The notes beneath the pieces were generated by a model. That model did not search any database and was not told the origin of the DNA. It saw nothing but the letters and a program-made list of their open reading frames with translations. A stretch of 64,000 bases of DNA from Polynucleobacter acidiphobus (GTDB lineage Bacteria > Pseudomonadota > Gammaproteobacteria > Burkholderiales > Burkholderiaceae). The stretch covers positions 1,390,829 through 1,454,828 of the forward strand of contig NZ_CP023277.1 of the NCBI RefSeq assembly GCF_003065385.1, given 5' to 3'. Of this stretch, positions 1-9,060 are shown piece after piece; the first letter of the stretch is position 1, and the number at the start of each line of letters is the position of its first letter. The position numbers and the translations under genes were made by a program.

Positions 1-130
1 AACGGCCAAATAAATGGACCAAAAATGGTTTGCCGATACGTTCACGCTCATCCTTTCTGGGATTGAGTGGTGAGCCATGATGCGGTTCAGCAACCACCTG
101 AACCTGGGTAAATAAATTTTGATAGTCCAT
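1..130 (-). CDS. pufM: Photosynthetic reaction centre M subunit, N-terminal part
   Basis: Only the first 43 codons are present; the gene runs off the left edge. The start MDYQNLFTQVQV matches the usual PufM N terminus. PufM pairs with PufL in the membrane to hold the special-pair bacteriochlorophylls, bacteriopheophytins and quinones of the type II reaction centre. It lies 21 bases after the pufL stop, with a GAGGGATAAG ribosome site just before its ATG at 130, which is the normal pufL-pufM order. Whether the rest of the gene is intact, or whether pufC follows, cannot be seen. Identification rests on the short N terminus plus context and is quite secure. Confidence 0.9.
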   Translation of the reverse strand, partial: MDYQNLFTQVQVVAEPHHGSPLNPRKDERERIGKPFLVHLFGR

Positions 131-151
131 ATTCTTATCCCTCGATTCTTC

Positions 152-976
152 TTATGACCAAATGGGGAGGTTTAACCACCAACCCCACCACTCTGGCCAA
201 CCACGAGTCCAAAATGGTCCACTAATCACAATGCAAACGGCACTCCAAAAAACGGCGGCTAGGGCCAAGAACAATCCAAGTCGGTGGATTCCTAGGGTAC
301 CGACGGAGTAGCCAATCAAATCCCGGAAAAATGTGTCTTCATGCTCGGGGGTTTTCACAAACTCGCCCTTTTGCGGATTAGTCGATGACAATACCAAGGC
401 ACCGTGCATGGCAAGTGCAAGGGTCGTGGTAAAGAACAAGGTGATCGCAATCATGTGCGCGGGGTTGTAGTGAAAGTGCAGGTATTGATAGCCGACGTTT
501 GAGACCCAATCAAGGTGACTCAAGATGCCGTACGGGAAGCCATGACCCCAAGCGCCCATCAACACGGGACGAATTACAACCAGTGTGAAATAACCAAAGA
601 TCGCGACTGAGAAGGCAAATGGCACATGAAAGCCCATGCCTAATTTGCGACAGATCTCGACTTCACGAAGCGCCCATGACCCAAATGCGCCTAAGGCACA
701 AATCGTAATTAACTGCCACAGCCCTCCCTCCATCAGCGGAGCGGGTGCTAGGCCGTATTTCAAATCGGGCGGGGCGATATTAATCTGCCACAAGTTCCAA
801 GTTGGTCCTTGCGATGCGCCCCACAAAATGAGTGCAGTACCTAAAAAGGTAAAGAAGATCGTGGTGATACCAAAAAATCCGACATAAAAAGGGCCCGCCC
901 AAAAGTCGAATAAATCTCCGCCAACCAGGGTTCCCCCTCGTACTCGGTACTTTCGTTCAAAGCTGAGCATGGCCAT
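152..976 (-). CDS. pufL: Photosynthetic reaction centre L subunit
   Basis: 274 residues, the usual PufL length, with five hydrophobic membrane segments. Histidines at 154, 174, 191 and 231 match, with a one-residue offset, the known L153 (accessory bacteriochlorophyll), L173 (special pair), L190 and L230 (non-haem iron) ligands of the purple bacterial L subunit. It forms the cofactor-binding core with PufM in the cytoplasmic membrane. The ATG at 976 follows an AAGGA site by about 10 bases; a second ATG two codons later is less well placed. It follows pufA after 79 bases. In Rhodobacter that gap holds an mRNA-stabilising hairpin; I could not find an obvious strong one here. Confidence 0.98.
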   Translation of the reverse strand: MAMLSFERKYRVRGGTLVGGDLFDFWAGPFYVGFFGITTIFFTFLGTALILWGASQGPTWNLWQINIAPPDLKYGLAPAPLMEGGLWQLITICALGAFGSWALREVEICRKLGMGFHVPFAFSVAIFGYFTLVVIRPVLMGAWGHGFPYGILSHLDWVSNVGYQYLHFHYNPAHMIAITLFFTTTLALAMHGALVLSSTNPQKGEFVKTPEHEDTFFRDLIGYSVGTLGIHRLGLFLALAAVFWSAVCIVISGPFWTRGWPEWWGWWLNLPIWS

Positions 977-1055
977 TTTTTAGTCCTTCCTTAAATTGGC
1001 AGATAAGACTCGATATGTAATCAAGCCCTATCCACCACGGTTTTCATGATGCGTA

Positions 1056-1262
1056 CTACTTTGCTGCTGGTACTGCTGGTGGCTTAGCTGCTCCACTGTT
1101 ACCAGTTTGTTTTACATACTCAGCCTGACTTAAACCATCAAGCCAATTAAAACGAACTGTGCTTAGCAGAATCAAATGAATCATTGCTGCTAAACCGAAC
1201 AGGAAGATTCCTTGAATAGCCATAGCCCGTAATGGGTCATATAGTTTCCAAATTCTCCACAT
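1056..1262 (-). CDS. pufA: Light-harvesting complex 1 alpha polypeptide
   Basis: 68 residues beginning MWRIWKLYDP, the classical LH1 alpha N terminus, followed by one membrane helix with the bacteriochlorophyll-ligand His29 in the context AAMIH and then LLSTVRFNW. The C-terminal tail after the helix is rather long and rich in Ala and Pro. The protein pairs with PufB to form the antenna ring around the reaction centre. A TTAGGAG ribosome site stands just before the ATG. It begins only 10 bases after the stop of a small ORF that separates it from pufB, an unusual arrangement because pufB and pufA normally touch. Confidence 0.97.
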   Translation of the reverse strand: MWRIWKLYDPLRAMAIQGIFLFGLAAMIHLILLSTVRFNWLDGLSQAEYVKQTGNSGAAKPPAVPAAK

Positions 1263-1272
1263 GGTATTTCTC

Positions 1273-1497
1273 CTAAGTTAAATACGACATAAAGCTATAA
1301 ACCGCAGACCTTACGCCGTCGATCATTGACTTCTCTTCCGATCCTGGTAGCCAGGATCTCCACTGACCTGGTAAGAACACAGTAAAGAGCGCGAGTACAA
1401 AACACACCACAAAACACAAGACAAAAATCGTCTTGAACGTGATTGAATCGTTCTTAGCGATCTCTTGTACCGAGTGGTTTAAATGGATATCTTTCAT
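1273..1497 (-). CDS. Unassigned single-pass membrane protein between pufB and pufA
   Basis: 74 residues: a polar N terminus (1-20), one hydrophobic helix (about 22-43), then a conserved-looking basic/aromatic stretch QWRSWLPGSEEKS and an amphipathic tail ending in YSFMSYLT. The helix has no histidine, so it should not ligate bacteriochlorophyll like an LH1 polypeptide. It is packed between pufB (30 bases) and pufA (10 bases) on the same strand with an AAAGG ribosome site, so it is surely co-transcribed. General layout recalls small assembly or accessory proteins such as PufQ, or reaction-centre accessory subunits, but I cannot assign it to a family. A role in LH1-RC assembly or structure is inference from position only. 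Confidence 0.8.
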   Translation of the reverse strand: MKDIHLNHSVQEIAKNDSITFKTIFVLCFVVCFVLALFTVFLPGQWRSWLPGSEEKSMIDGVRSAVYSFMSYLT

Positions 1498-1527
1498 ATC
1501 GTTACCTTTACGTTGTTACTTCCGATT

Positions 1528-1677
1528 TCAGTAGAACCAAGGACGCCAAGCCCACACCAAAATGTGAGCAATGACCGCTATTGCAGTAAACCCGACCAAA
1601 CCTTGGACATAAAACTGGTGAAATTCTTTCGCCTCGTCGTCGGTAAGACCAGAAATAGAGCCTCTGTGATCACTCAT
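1528..1677 (-). CDS. pufB: Light-harvesting complex 1 beta polypeptide
   Basis: 49 residues: [20 protein letters not shown], then one membrane helix and the ending WAWRPWFY. His20 and His38 are the two conserved beta-chain histidines 18 residues apart; the second ligates bacteriochlorophyll. The start is the ATG at 1677 because a GGAGG ribosome site sits directly before it; an open frame extends 28 codons further upstream but only through two RNA hairpins and lacks LH1 similarity. PufB pairs with PufA in the antenna ring. It lies about 110 bases downstream of bchZ on the same strand. Confidence 0.97.
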   Translation of the reverse strand: MSDHRGSISGLTDDEAKEFHQFYVQGLVGFTAIAVIAHILVWAWRPWFY

Positions 1678-1698
1678 TCGAGATCCCTCCTTCAAAAT

Positions 1699-1733
1699 TA
1701 GCCTTTCGGCTAGCACCGCGCAAAGCCCGCGCG
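1699..1733 (-). promoter_or_regulatory. Twin stem-loops in the pufB 5' leader
   Basis: Read as minus-strand RNA, a CGCGC/GCGCG stem with a 7-base loop (1717-1733) is followed by UAGCC-GAAA-GGCUA (1699-1712), a 5-bp stem closed by a GNRA tetraloop. The second hairpin ends about ten bases before the GGAGG ribosome site of pufB. Leader and intercistronic hairpins are known to set puf mRNA stability in Rhodobacter; the same role here is inference. Confidence 0.55.
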
Positions 1734-1788
1734 ACAAGGGCATATGGCATGGAACTGCCACATTGGGGATGGAGCAAAGTAGTCAGAT

Positions 1789-3267
1789 TCATACTTTCTC
1801 CGATATGGGGTTGGGTACTTTCTCTTGCACAATCTCAGGACAAGACAGGCGCACGCGCTCTGCAGTGACTCGCGCTTCACCTGAGGATTCGGTATCGCGC
1901 TCGACGCGATCACGCAATTGCTTGGCTGCCGAGATTTGCACCAAGACCGGTTGCTTCTGAACATAATTGGCAACCATCGTTTGGGCGTCTGTATCCCATT
2001 GAAAGGCGTTTGCTGCTTGACCACGTGCCAAGGTGGAGTCCACCTTATCCATCTCGGTACCTAAAGGCAAGATATGGAACAGAGCGTCAAACAGCCCATT
2101 ACAAAATTCTTGGATTAAATAGGTTGCGCCGGCGTATCCCATAAATGGAGTGCCGGTATGGCGCCGAATGATTGCGCCTGGAAACGATGCGGGGATATAC
2201 ATACCCTTACCACCCGCTTCGGCTAAATACATGCGTTCGTTATAACTTCCGAATAGCACTAAGGGTGCTTTCTCTTTGACTAACTTTCGAATTTCCTCGC
2301 TATCAGTTTTCTGACCAGGCTTACGAGAAATGGCAAAGCTGCAGGGCAGACCCATCTCCTCGCTCAAGAAATGAGAGATCCCGCGCGTGTAGGTCTCGTT
2401 TGCAACAATCGCAAAATTTGCGGTCCCAAAAAAGTCCTGCGTCACCGAGCGCCACAGATCCCAAATTGGCTTAATCGTGGTGTGCTTCTCACGCTCAATA
2501 AATGGCTCAGGATCCAGATCCAATAACTCGCCTAGTTTGCGCAAGAATTTGGTCGTGCTATGTAATCCGATCGGGGCTTGCAAATAGGGACGGTCTAAGG
2601 CTTCACACAGCATGCGACCAAACTCGCGGTACATGCAAATATTGACATCAGCTTCGACTAAACGCGACACATCGGCTAAGTGACTACCGAGTGGAAACAC
2701 CATATTGATCTCAGCGCCAATTCCTTGGACCAAACGGCGGATCTCCGCCAAGTCGCTCGGCATATTAAACGTGCCATACGCAGGGCCAATAATATTGACA
2801 CGTGGCTTCTCCCCTTCTTTGCGGGGTTTGCGGGCCGGCACATTCTTGATGCCATACTCTGACCATAACCAATACATGGCGCGATTAGCACACTGCCATT
2901 GGTCTTCATCAATCGTACGCGGTAAGAAGCGAGCAATGGCTGTACCTTCAGGTGTTACACCCCCACCAATCATCTCGGCGATTGATCCGGTCACCACCAC
3001 TGCAGGTAAATCAGGATCTAAGGTGGCGTGAGCGCGTTTCATGGAACCCTCGGTCCCCTCACGTCCCAATTGTTCTTCCGCCAATCCAGTGACAACGATC
3101 GGTAACTCATGCGGTGGCAGTGCATCGGTGTAATGCAAGACCGAGGTAACAGGTAAGTTCTCACAACCGACCGGTCCGTCGATCACCACTTGCAACCCCT
3201 TGATGGCCGTAAACACATACACGGCTCCCCAATAGCCGCCAGCGCGATCGTGATCAATGACGTACAT
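1789..3267 (-). CDS. bchZ: Chlorophyllide a reductase subunit Z
   Basis: 492 residues, nitrogenase MoFe-like fold. The N terminus [19 protein letters not shown] and the segment [22 protein letters not shown] are typical of BchZ, with the conserved Cys that helps bind the Fe-S cluster at the BchY-BchZ interface. With BchY it forms the catalytic component that reduces ring B of chlorophyllide a using electrons from BchX. Its ATG overlaps the bchY stop by one base (TGATG), implying translational coupling. It is the last bch gene before the puf genes, the bchCXYZ-puf superoperon order well known in purple bacteria. Confidence 0.97.
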   Translation of the reverse strand: MYVIDHDRAGGYWGAVYVFTAIKGLQVVIDGPVGCENLPVTSVLHYTDALPPHELPIVVTGLAEEQLGREGTEGSMKRAHATLDPDLPAVVVTGSIAEMIGGGVTPEGTAIARFLPRTIDEDQWQCANRAMYWLWSEYGIKNVPARKPRKEGEKPRVNIIGPAYGTFNMPSDLAEIRRLVQGIGAEINMVFPLGSHLADVSRLVEADVNICMYREFGRMLCEALDRPYLQAPIGLHSTTKFLRKLGELLDLDPEPFIEREKHTTIKPIWDLWRSVTQDFFGTANFAIVANETYTRGISHFLSEEMGLPCSFAISRKPGQKTDSEEIRKLVKEKAPLVLFGSYNERMYLAEAGGKGMYIPASFPGAIIRRHTGTPFMGYAGATYLIQEFCNGLFDALFHILPLGTEMDKVDSTLARGQAANAFQWDTDAQTMVANYVQKQPVLVQISAAKQLRDRVERDTESSGEARVTAERVRLSCPEIVQEKVPNPISEKV

Positions 3268-4802
3268 CAGATCATCTCCTCGGCTTTGCGTTTCTTAATC
3301 GCTTTTTCCAACTTGCGACGGGTCTCGGCTTTGAACTCAGGGCGATCTTTGGGAACACTTTCCCAAACGCCGGCATTGTGATTGGCACCAACCTCACCAA
3401 AGAAGACTTTCATCTCATCAAAGCGCGCTTGATTACCAATGGCGGCATTAATTACTTGCGCTAGCGATCCAGCGCCTGCAGGCCCCATTAAAGGACGAGC
3501 AGAAATGAGGTTTGTGAAATACAGACTGGGAATCGATGCTTGCTTTGCAGCTTGCACCACCGGTGTTGTGCCAATTGCCAAATCAGGCTGATACTCGGCC
3601 ATCGCTGCTAAATCCTGCTCAAGTGATGCACGAAACTGCACCTGCACACCTTTGGCTTCCAACCACTCGCGATCGGCATCACTCCAGACGGTGCGTGGGC
3701 AGGCAGATCCCACATAACGGACATCCGCACCGCTCTCAATGAGCAAGCGCGCCACTAAAAGTTCGGAGCCTTCGTAGCCGCTTAAGGTAATGCGGCCATT
3801 AATCGGAGTTGCACCAAGGACGGCTTTAATTGCTGGCAAGATTTTATGTTTGGCCGCATTGATTCGGTCTTGCGGTGTATTAGTTACTTTGCCAATCGCT
3901 TCTAACCATGCAGCAGTTCCCTCGTAACCAACAGGCGCAGATCCAACGATGGGTCGGCCTGCCGCTTCAAACTCCCGAATGCTGGCTGTGTAAAACGGAT
4001 GAATCGCTGCGACTGCTTTGCAATCGAGCGCTTGATATAGCTCGCGCCATTCGCGGGTTGGTACTGTGGCGCCCACTGCAAGATCCATGGGCTCCAACAT
4101 CGCACCAATTACTGCGGGATCGGCTGGGAACATCTCACCCAAAAGCGTGATGGTCGGTTTTGTTTGCAAACCAGTACGCGGCGCTTGCACGGGACCAGCC
4201 ATGATTTCGTGGCGAGCGTATTGCAACATGGCACCGGCTAATACATCTTTTGCCTCAGCATGGGTTGGCACACCAAAGCCTGGCACATCGATACCAATAA
4301 TGCGTACGCCATTAATTTCTTTAGGCAGCAATTGCAGTGGTACACCACTGGCAGTCGGCACGCATAAATTTATGATGACGATCGCATCGTATTTACTGGG
4401 ATCAGCCTGTTCATGCACCGAATCCCGAATATCTTCAAAGAGCTTTCCAGTGACCAAGGTCTCGGAGTTAAATGGCACATAGCCCACACTGCGACGCGCA
4501 CCATAGAAATGCGATGTAAACGTTAAGCCGTATACACAGCAGGCAGAGCCCGACAGAATGGTGGCGGTACGACGCATACGTAAACCAACACGCAGAGATC
4601 CAAAGGCTGGACACATACTTTGCGGTTGATCGTGCGGCCCTTTGGGATAGTCTTGTGCATAGCGTTGTAATACTTCGGCTTTGCCTGCAGACTTTGCTGC
4701 ATCCATCATTTGCTTTTCACCCGCATGGCATCCCACGCCATCCCCCTGGGATGGATCGTTGACCAACTGCTCTGGCACGATGGGAATGATGGGTTTACTC
4801 AT
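3267..4802 (-). CDS. bchY: Chlorophyllide a reductase subunit Y
   Basis: 511 residues from the ATG at 4802 ([14 protein letters not shown]), which follows the bchX stop by four bases; an upstream in-frame TTG would overlap bchX and is less likely. Cysteines in VGCHAG, MCPAFG and SACCVYG mark the Fe-S cluster-binding face of this NifD-like subunit. It acts with BchZ as the catalytic part of chlorophyllide a oxidoreductase, in the cytoplasm or at the membrane face. It is tightly packed with bchX and bchZ in one operon. No clear Shine-Dalgarno site precedes it, which fits coupling to bchX translation. Confidence 0.96.
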   Translation of the reverse strand: MSKPIIPIVPEQLVNDPSQGDGVGCHAGEKQMMDAAKSAGKAEVLQRYAQDYPKGPHDQPQSMCPAFGSLRVGLRMRRTATILSGSACCVYGLTFTSHFYGARRSVGYVPFNSETLVTGKLFEDIRDSVHEQADPSKYDAIVIINLCVPTASGVPLQLLPKEINGVRIIGIDVPGFGVPTHAEAKDVLAGAMLQYARHEIMAGPVQAPRTGLQTKPTITLLGEMFPADPAVIGAMLEPMDLAVGATVPTREWRELYQALDCKAVAAIHPFYTASIREFEAAGRPIVGSAPVGYEGTAAWLEAIGKVTNTPQDRINAAKHKILPAIKAVLGATPINGRITLSGYEGSELLVARLLIESGADVRYVGSACPRTVWSDADREWLEAKGVQVQFRASLEQDLAAMAEYQPDLAIGTTPVVQAAKQASIPSLYFTNLISARPLMGPAGAGSLAQVINAAIGNQARFDEMKVFFGEVGANHNAGVWESVPKDRPEFKAETRRKLEKAIKKRKAEEMI

Positions 4803-4806
4803 GAAC

Positions 4807-5829
4807 TTAGACTTTGTCGTAGACCACTTCAAGGGTTTTCTTGACGACCGCGTCTTTACCCATCATGTCAACATCGGTGGCGGGCTCAAGGACGTAGTCA
4901 CGACCAGTAATGTCTGATGAGAAGAGCCCCAAGAGATCGTCTTGGCTCAGTGGCTTGGGTCGTACCGGTGGCGCACTCGCTACATTGGTCGCCAACTCTT
5001 CAAAGAGTGGACCCCATTGCGTACCAGGACGGCCGATGATTTCATAGCTAGCACTCTTACGACGAATATCTTCGTGTGCAGGAATCGCTGCTAATACAGG
5101 AATGCCTACTTTCTCTGCAAAGGCTTGAGCTTCACCAGTGTTGTCATCCTTATTGATCACCATGCCCGCGACACCGACATTGCCGCCCAACTTACGGAAG
5201 TACTCCACTGCGGAGCAGACATTATTGGCAACATAGAGGGATTGCAAATCATTGCTTCCCACCACAATCACTTTTTGGCACATATCACGTGCAATCGGCA
5301 ATCCAAAACCACCGCACACCACGTCGCCTAAGAAATCTAAGAGAACGTAATCAAACCCCCAATCATGAAAACCCAACTTCTCCAGGGTTTCAAAACCGTG
5401 AATGATGCCGCGACCACCGCAACCACGCCCTACTTCGGGACCACCGAGCTCCATTGCAAATACGCCATCGCGTTTAAAGCACACATCGCCAATCGATACA
5501 GAATCACCCGATAACTTTTTCTTCGAAGAAGTTTCAATGATCGTCGGGCAGGCTTTGCCTCCAAACAGTAAAGAAGTGGTATCACTTTTCGGATCGCAAC
5601 CAATCAGCAATACTTTCTTGCCTTGCTGCGCCATCATGTAGGAAAGATTGGCGAGAGTAAAACTTTTACCGATTCCGCCTTTGCCATAAATGGCGATGAT
5701 TTGGGTTTCTTTGGTCACTGGTCCTTTGTGGACTGGATCCGGTTCCATGTCAGCCTCTTTTTTGAGATTGACAAATTGCACCGTTGCTTCGGCTGGCACA
5801 CCTTCTAATTTTGCGGTTGCTGGACTCAT
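4807..5829 (-). CDS. bchX: Chlorophyllide a reductase iron protein subunit X
   Basis: 340 residues from the ATG at 5829, whose ATGA overlaps the bchC stop; a GGAG site lies about nine bases upstream. An in-frame TTG five codons earlier is the alternative. NifH-like ATPase: P-loop GKGGIGKS at about 49-56, and cluster-ligand cysteines in GRGCGGRG and DVVCGGFG that join two subunits through one [4Fe-4S] cluster. It passes electrons with ATP hydrolysis to BchYZ for reduction of chlorophyllide a. The roughly 40 residues before the P-loop are a normal BchX extension compared with NifH or BchL. Confidence 0.97.
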   Translation of the reverse strand: MSPATAKLEGVPAEATVQFVNLKKEADMEPDPVHKGPVTKETQIIAIYGKGGIGKSFTLANLSYMMAQQGKKVLLIGCDPKSDTTSLLFGGKACPTIIETSSKKKLSGDSVSIGDVCFKRDGVFAMELGGPEVGRGCGGRGIIHGFETLEKLGFHDWGFDYVLLDFLGDVVCGGFGLPIARDMCQKVIVVGSNDLQSLYVANNVCSAVEYFRKLGGNVGVAGMVINKDDNTGEAQAFAEKVGIPVLAAIPAHEDIRRKSASYEIIGRPGTQWGPLFEELATNVASAPPVRPKPLSQDDLLGLFSSDITGRDYVLEPATDVDMMGKDAVVKKTLEVVYDKV

Positions 5830-6776
5830 TGCAAGGTTCTCCAATCAAGGACCATCTTTAAACAATCTTTATCGCTAAAGGCTTGGCGATAGGCTTTATC
5901 AGCATGCGCAGGTGATGCATGATGCGTAATTAATCCATCTAATGAGAGCCGACCGGACTCGGCTAAATGTTTCACGGCTAATAAATCTTTAGGCTGCCAT
6001 TGCGCTGCTACCCGAATGCGGGCTTCGCGCATAAATGCCTGAGGGAATGAGAAGGTCATGGGGGCGTCATAAAAGCCCGCGAGAACGATTTCACCGCCAG
6101 GTGCTAAACAGGAAATCAAGGTATCCAGTAATGAAGCGTCGCCACTCACATCCACAATCGTTTTGTAATAGCGTTTCTGATCGGAGCTTGGGTCGATGAC
6201 TTCATACCCAACTGCACCCTTGCGACGATCGGCATCGCTTTCCCAAACCACGGGACTTTTTCCAGCAAGCACAGCAATGCGCGCAATCAGGCGGCCTAAG
6301 ACACCATGGCCAATAATCAGATCAGGCTGTTGACTACCCTCAGCCGATGTGACGTGATGCGCAGTTGCTGCTAAGGCAAACAAAACGGCTTCTGCGCCTA
6401 GCTTGTTATCAACTCCAATCACTCGACTTGCTGGCACCACCACGCGTGATGCGGCGCCACCGAAGAGACCTTTTACGTCACCAAAGCAACGCGCCCCTGG
6501 AACGAATACCCGTTGACCGGGCTGATACCCAGACCGAATCCCCGCTTGATAAATCTTGCCGACTGACTCATAGCCCGGAACCAATGGATAACCCATGCCC
6601 GGGAAGTGGGGCATACGCCCACTCCATAGAAGTTTTTCAGTGCCTGTGCTAATACCACTCCATTCAATATCAACCACAACATCCGTCTCAGTGACGGGTG
6701 ATAACTTCAACTCACTCAAGACAACGCTCTCGGGCTTTTCGAGCACGATGGCCTTTGCTTGATAGATTGTGTTCAT
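5826..6776 (-). CDS. bchC: 3-Hydroxyethyl bacteriochlorophyllide a dehydrogenase
   Basis: 316 residues, medium-chain dehydrogenase/reductase fold. Recognised by STGTEKLLWSGRMPHFPGMGYPLVPGYE near residues 43-70, which is characteristic of BchC, and by a Rossmann half with IIGHGVLGR. It oxidises the 3-hydroxyethyl group to acetyl late in bacteriochlorophyll a synthesis. It is the first gene of the bchCXYZ-puf run, overlaps bchX by four bases, and is preceded by a PpsR-type palindrome (6806-6823), so it is probably repressed under oxygen or light by a PpsR/CrtJ regulator that is not encoded in the window. Confidence 0.96.
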   Translation of the reverse strand: MNTIYQAKAIVLEKPESVVLSELKLSPVTETDVVVDIEWSGISTGTEKLLWSGRMPHFPGMGYPLVPGYESVGKIYQAGIRSGYQPGQRVFVPGARCFGDVKGLFGGAASRVVVPASRVIGVDNKLGAEAVLFALAATAHHVTSAEGSQQPDLIIGHGVLGRLIARIAVLAGKSPVVWESDADRRKGAVGYEVIDPSSDQKRYYKTIVDVSGDASLLDTLISCLAPGGEIVLAGFYDAPMTFSFPQAFMREARIRVAAQWQPKDLLAVKHLAESGRLSLDGLITHHASPAHADKAYRQAFSDKDCLKMVLDWRTLQ

Positions 6777-6793
6777 AGTGTCATTTCTTATTT

Positions 6794-6823
6794 ACATATT
6801 TTATGTGTAAATATTTATTTACA
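6794..6823 (-). promoter_or_regulatory. PpsR/CrtJ-type operator upstream of bchC
   Basis: TGTAAATATTTATTTACA at 6806-6823 is a perfect TGT-N12-ACA palindrome, the PpsR/CrtJ consensus, about 30 bases before the bchC ATG. A third half site (TTTACA at about 6791-6796) adds a further inverted pair, giving three alternating TTTACA/TGTAAA boxes in the bchC promoter region. TGT-N12-ACA alone occurs by chance; the extended AT-rich symmetry and position make this one credible. Confidence 0.75.
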
Positions 6824-6857
6824 TTACTCATTCTTCACCACTTTGGGAATAATTTAT

Positions 6858-6884
6858 CTAGGGGTTTCTACTGATGACCCCTAG
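6858..6884 (-). terminator. Probable terminator or stem-loop after crtF
   Basis: Perfect 8-bp arms CTAGGGGT and ACCCCTAG with an 11-base loop, 40 bases past the crtF stop and before the bchC promoter. On the minus strand it is followed by AT-rich sequence but no real T run, so termination may be partial and let crtEF transcription read into bchC. Confidence 0.5.
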
Positions 6885-6924
6885 TATTTACAAGGCTTTT
6901 TGGGCAAAAATCGGCTTTTAGACT

Positions 6925-8109
6925 CTAACCCACTGAAATCATTGGCTTTTTACAATGCAAGATCTGTGCATTCAAGGGGATAGCGGATGGCAAAAGCCGA
7001 ACCGCCTCAAAACCGGCTTCCTTTAGCATTTGGCTAATTTCGGCTTGGGAACGGGGTCTTCCCCGCCCCATTGCCAGCAAATAGAAGCCAAAGTACGCAT
7101 CCCCCATTGCCTCTTGCCCTGGGGTATCGGCCATGGGCTCAGCCAGAATTAGACTTGCGCCCGGCTCTAAGGCATTGAAAACATTCCGTAACAGGATCTT
7201 TACCCGCGAGTCATCGTGATCAAAAATCACTCGGATGAGGGTCGCCACATCCGCGCCCTTGGGCAATTCCTCATCAAAGAAATTCCCCCCAATCGCTTCG
7301 ATGCGATTCGATACGTCTGTTTTAGCAATCTGAGCAGTTGCTAACTCAGTGACGCCAGGGAGATCAAAAATCGTGCACCGCAACTGTGGATAAAGTTTTG
7401 CAAGTTGCGCAACGAACGCGCCCTGCCCACCACCAATGTCCAGTAAATGGCGGTGCTTTGCAAACGAATAGGCATCAATTACTTCAGCGGTAACCAAGGG
7501 TTGGGTGTGCGCCATCAGCTTTGAATAGTTCGCAACGCGCTCGGCCGATAGGGATTCTGGTTTGGGATCGTGCGCATGATCGATATAAGGCCAATACTCA
7601 GCCATCGCCGCTTTCCCAGAAATATCACCACGCAAGAGTGCCAAGGGATCTTGCAGATCACGATAAAAATCGCCGTGATGAATAATCATATCGATGAGTG
7701 CACGATTGCCTACTAAAGGTGCCCCCAGCATGCCAAGTGCATAGTGCTCGCCCTCTCGTTTCGTTAAAAGACGAATGGCAACTGCAGCATCGAGTAAACG
7801 ATTGAGTCCTGCGGGCGGTAACGTAATCTGCTCTTGCAATTGTGCTTTGGATAAAGCGCCGTTTGCAAGCAACTCAAACAAATTGACTTTCACACATGCA
7901 AGCAATATTTGCGAGTACACAAAGCCCGCCATGACATCAAAGAGTGCGGAGGCCTGACGCCGCACAACCCAGCGTGTCAATGGAAAGCGTGCAGCCCAGC
8001 GCTGAAATCGGGGTGAGGCAATGACACGATTACGCCAATCGGCGAAGCTGTCTTTCAATGATCGGTGATGGATTTGCGTGTCTTCGGACACACGCTCAGA
8101 CAGTGGCAT
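6925..8109 (-). CDS. crtF: Hydroxyneurosporene O-methyltransferase
   Basis: 394 residues. An N-terminal dimerisation half (winged-helix like, about 45-130) precedes an S-adenosylmethionine methyltransferase domain with motif DIGGGQG at 224-230; the ending part ILAEPMADTPGQEAMGDAYFGFYLLAMGRGRPR is typical of CrtF. It methylates the 1-hydroxy group of acyclic carotenoids, giving spheroidene- or spirilloxanthin-type pigments. The ATG at 8109 overlaps the end of crtE by 14 bases, so both are one operon. Other O-methyltransferases share this fold, but its place between crtE and bchC makes CrtF by far the best reading. Confidence 0.93.
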   Translation of the reverse strand: MPLSERVSEDTQIHHRSLKDSFADWRNRVIASPRFQRWAARFPLTRWVVRRQASALFDVMAGFVYSQILLACVKVNLFELLANGALSKAQLQEQITLPPAGLNRLLDAAVAIRLLTKREGEHYALGMLGAPLVGNRALIDMIIHHGDFYRDLQDPLALLRGDISGKAAMAEYWPYIDHAHDPKPESLSAERVANYSKLMAHTQPLVTAEVIDAYSFAKHRHLLDIGGGQGAFVAQLAKLYPQLRCTIFDLPGVTELATAQIAKTDVSNRIEAIGGNFFDEELPKGADVATLIRVIFDHDDSRVKILLRNVFNALEPGASLILAEPMADTPGQEAMGDAYFGFYLLAMGRGRPRSQAEISQMLKEAGFEAVRLLPSAIPLNAQILHCKKPMISVG

Positions 8110-9016
8110 GGTGATGCAGCGGTCGACTCGTATTGATAAACCATGCTTCCGGAATCAAGCGTTCAGCCTCTTTCGCTACTAAGGCACGCAGCATCTTCTC
8201 GCCTTTACACGACGGTATCGAATGAATTGCTTTGTATACCAATTCATCAAAATGCTGAACCGCACCCACTAAACCAAGGTCTCGTGCGGAGCTCGGTCGA
8301 TCATGGGTTAGATCTTGGCCTTGTGGTTTACCCATCGTCGCTTGATCGGCTAATACATCTCGAATGTCATCGGCTACTTGATAGGCCTCACCTAACCACT
8401 CACCAAGCGGTTTCCAGGTATCCGCATCGGCGCCTGCGGCTTGCGCGCCCGCTGCGGTTGCAGCTTCAAAGAGTGAGCCGGTTTTTTCTTTTTGATACTG
8501 CGACAGTTGGACTTTGGATTCGCACTCCCAGGCTTGACCGGATACGATGCCATGGGGTGCACCCACTGAAGCAGCGATGGTTTTTAGTAGTGGCGCTAAG
8601 CGCAGTGGTGAGCGCATGCTGCATGAGGCCATGTATTGAAAGGCAAGCACAATGAGTGCATCACCCGCGAGCACGGCTATACGTTCACCAAATGCAGCGT
8701 GCACTGAGGGCTGACCACGACGCACCATCGAATTATCAAAACAGGGTAAATCATCGTGTACCAGCGATGCACAATGCAATAGCTCAATCGCGCCCGCAGC
8801 TGCAATTGATAAATCAGGATCGTCGTCCCCACAGGCGGCAGCAACCGCTAAACACAATTGAGGCCGAATGCGCGCACCACCTGGGAAAACCGCATGATGC
8901 AAAGCCCTTTGTAAATTTTGTGGGGCTGTCTTAGACTCTGCGATGGCAAGTGCTTGATGCAAGCCCTTCTCAATGCGTTCTTGCATAGCGTGACTGGGGC
9001 TGATTTTTGAGCTCAT
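8096..9016 (-). CDS. crtE: Geranylgeranyl diphosphate synthase
   Basis: 306 residues, trans-isoprenyl diphosphate synthase family. The first aspartate-rich motif is DDLPCFD (88-94, DD-X4-D type) and the second is DDIRD later in the chain; GGARIRPQL near 46-54 is the substrate-binding start. It should build GGPP for both carotenoids and the bacteriochlorophyll tail. It heads a crtE-crtF operon divergent from bchO, with a shared PpsR-type palindrome between them. Farnesyl diphosphate synthase is the alternative on sequence alone; photosynthesis-cluster context favours CrtE. Confidence 0.92.
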   Translation of the reverse strand: MSSKISPSHAMQERIEKGLHQALAIAESKTAPQNLQRALHHAVFPGGARIRPQLCLAVAAACGDDDPDLSIAAAGAIELLHCASLVHDDLPCFDNSMVRRGQPSVHAAFGERIAVLAGDALIVLAFQYMASCSMRSPLRLAPLLKTIAASVGAPHGIVSGQAWECESKVQLSQYQKEKTGSLFEAATAAGAQAAGADADTWKPLGEWLGEAYQVADDIRDVLADQATMGKPQGQDLTHDRPSSARDLGLVGAVQHFDELVYKAIHSIPSCKGEKMLRALVAKEAERLIPEAWFINTSRPLHHHATV

Positions 9017-9060
9017 GACCGGCTTTCAGAGTTAATCGGGTCGCAATACGGGTAAAAAAG

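Noticed and set aside
1678..1761. 28-codon N-terminal extension of pufB ([11 protein letters not shown]...)
   Set aside because: It runs through two hairpins, has no ribosome site, and the strong GGAGG stands right before the ATG at 1677.
8143..8655. Long open frame of 170 codons on the plus strand
   Set aside because: It is the antisense shadow of crtE; its residue use (Leu/Arg/His-rich) is not protein-like, and crtE is unmistakable.
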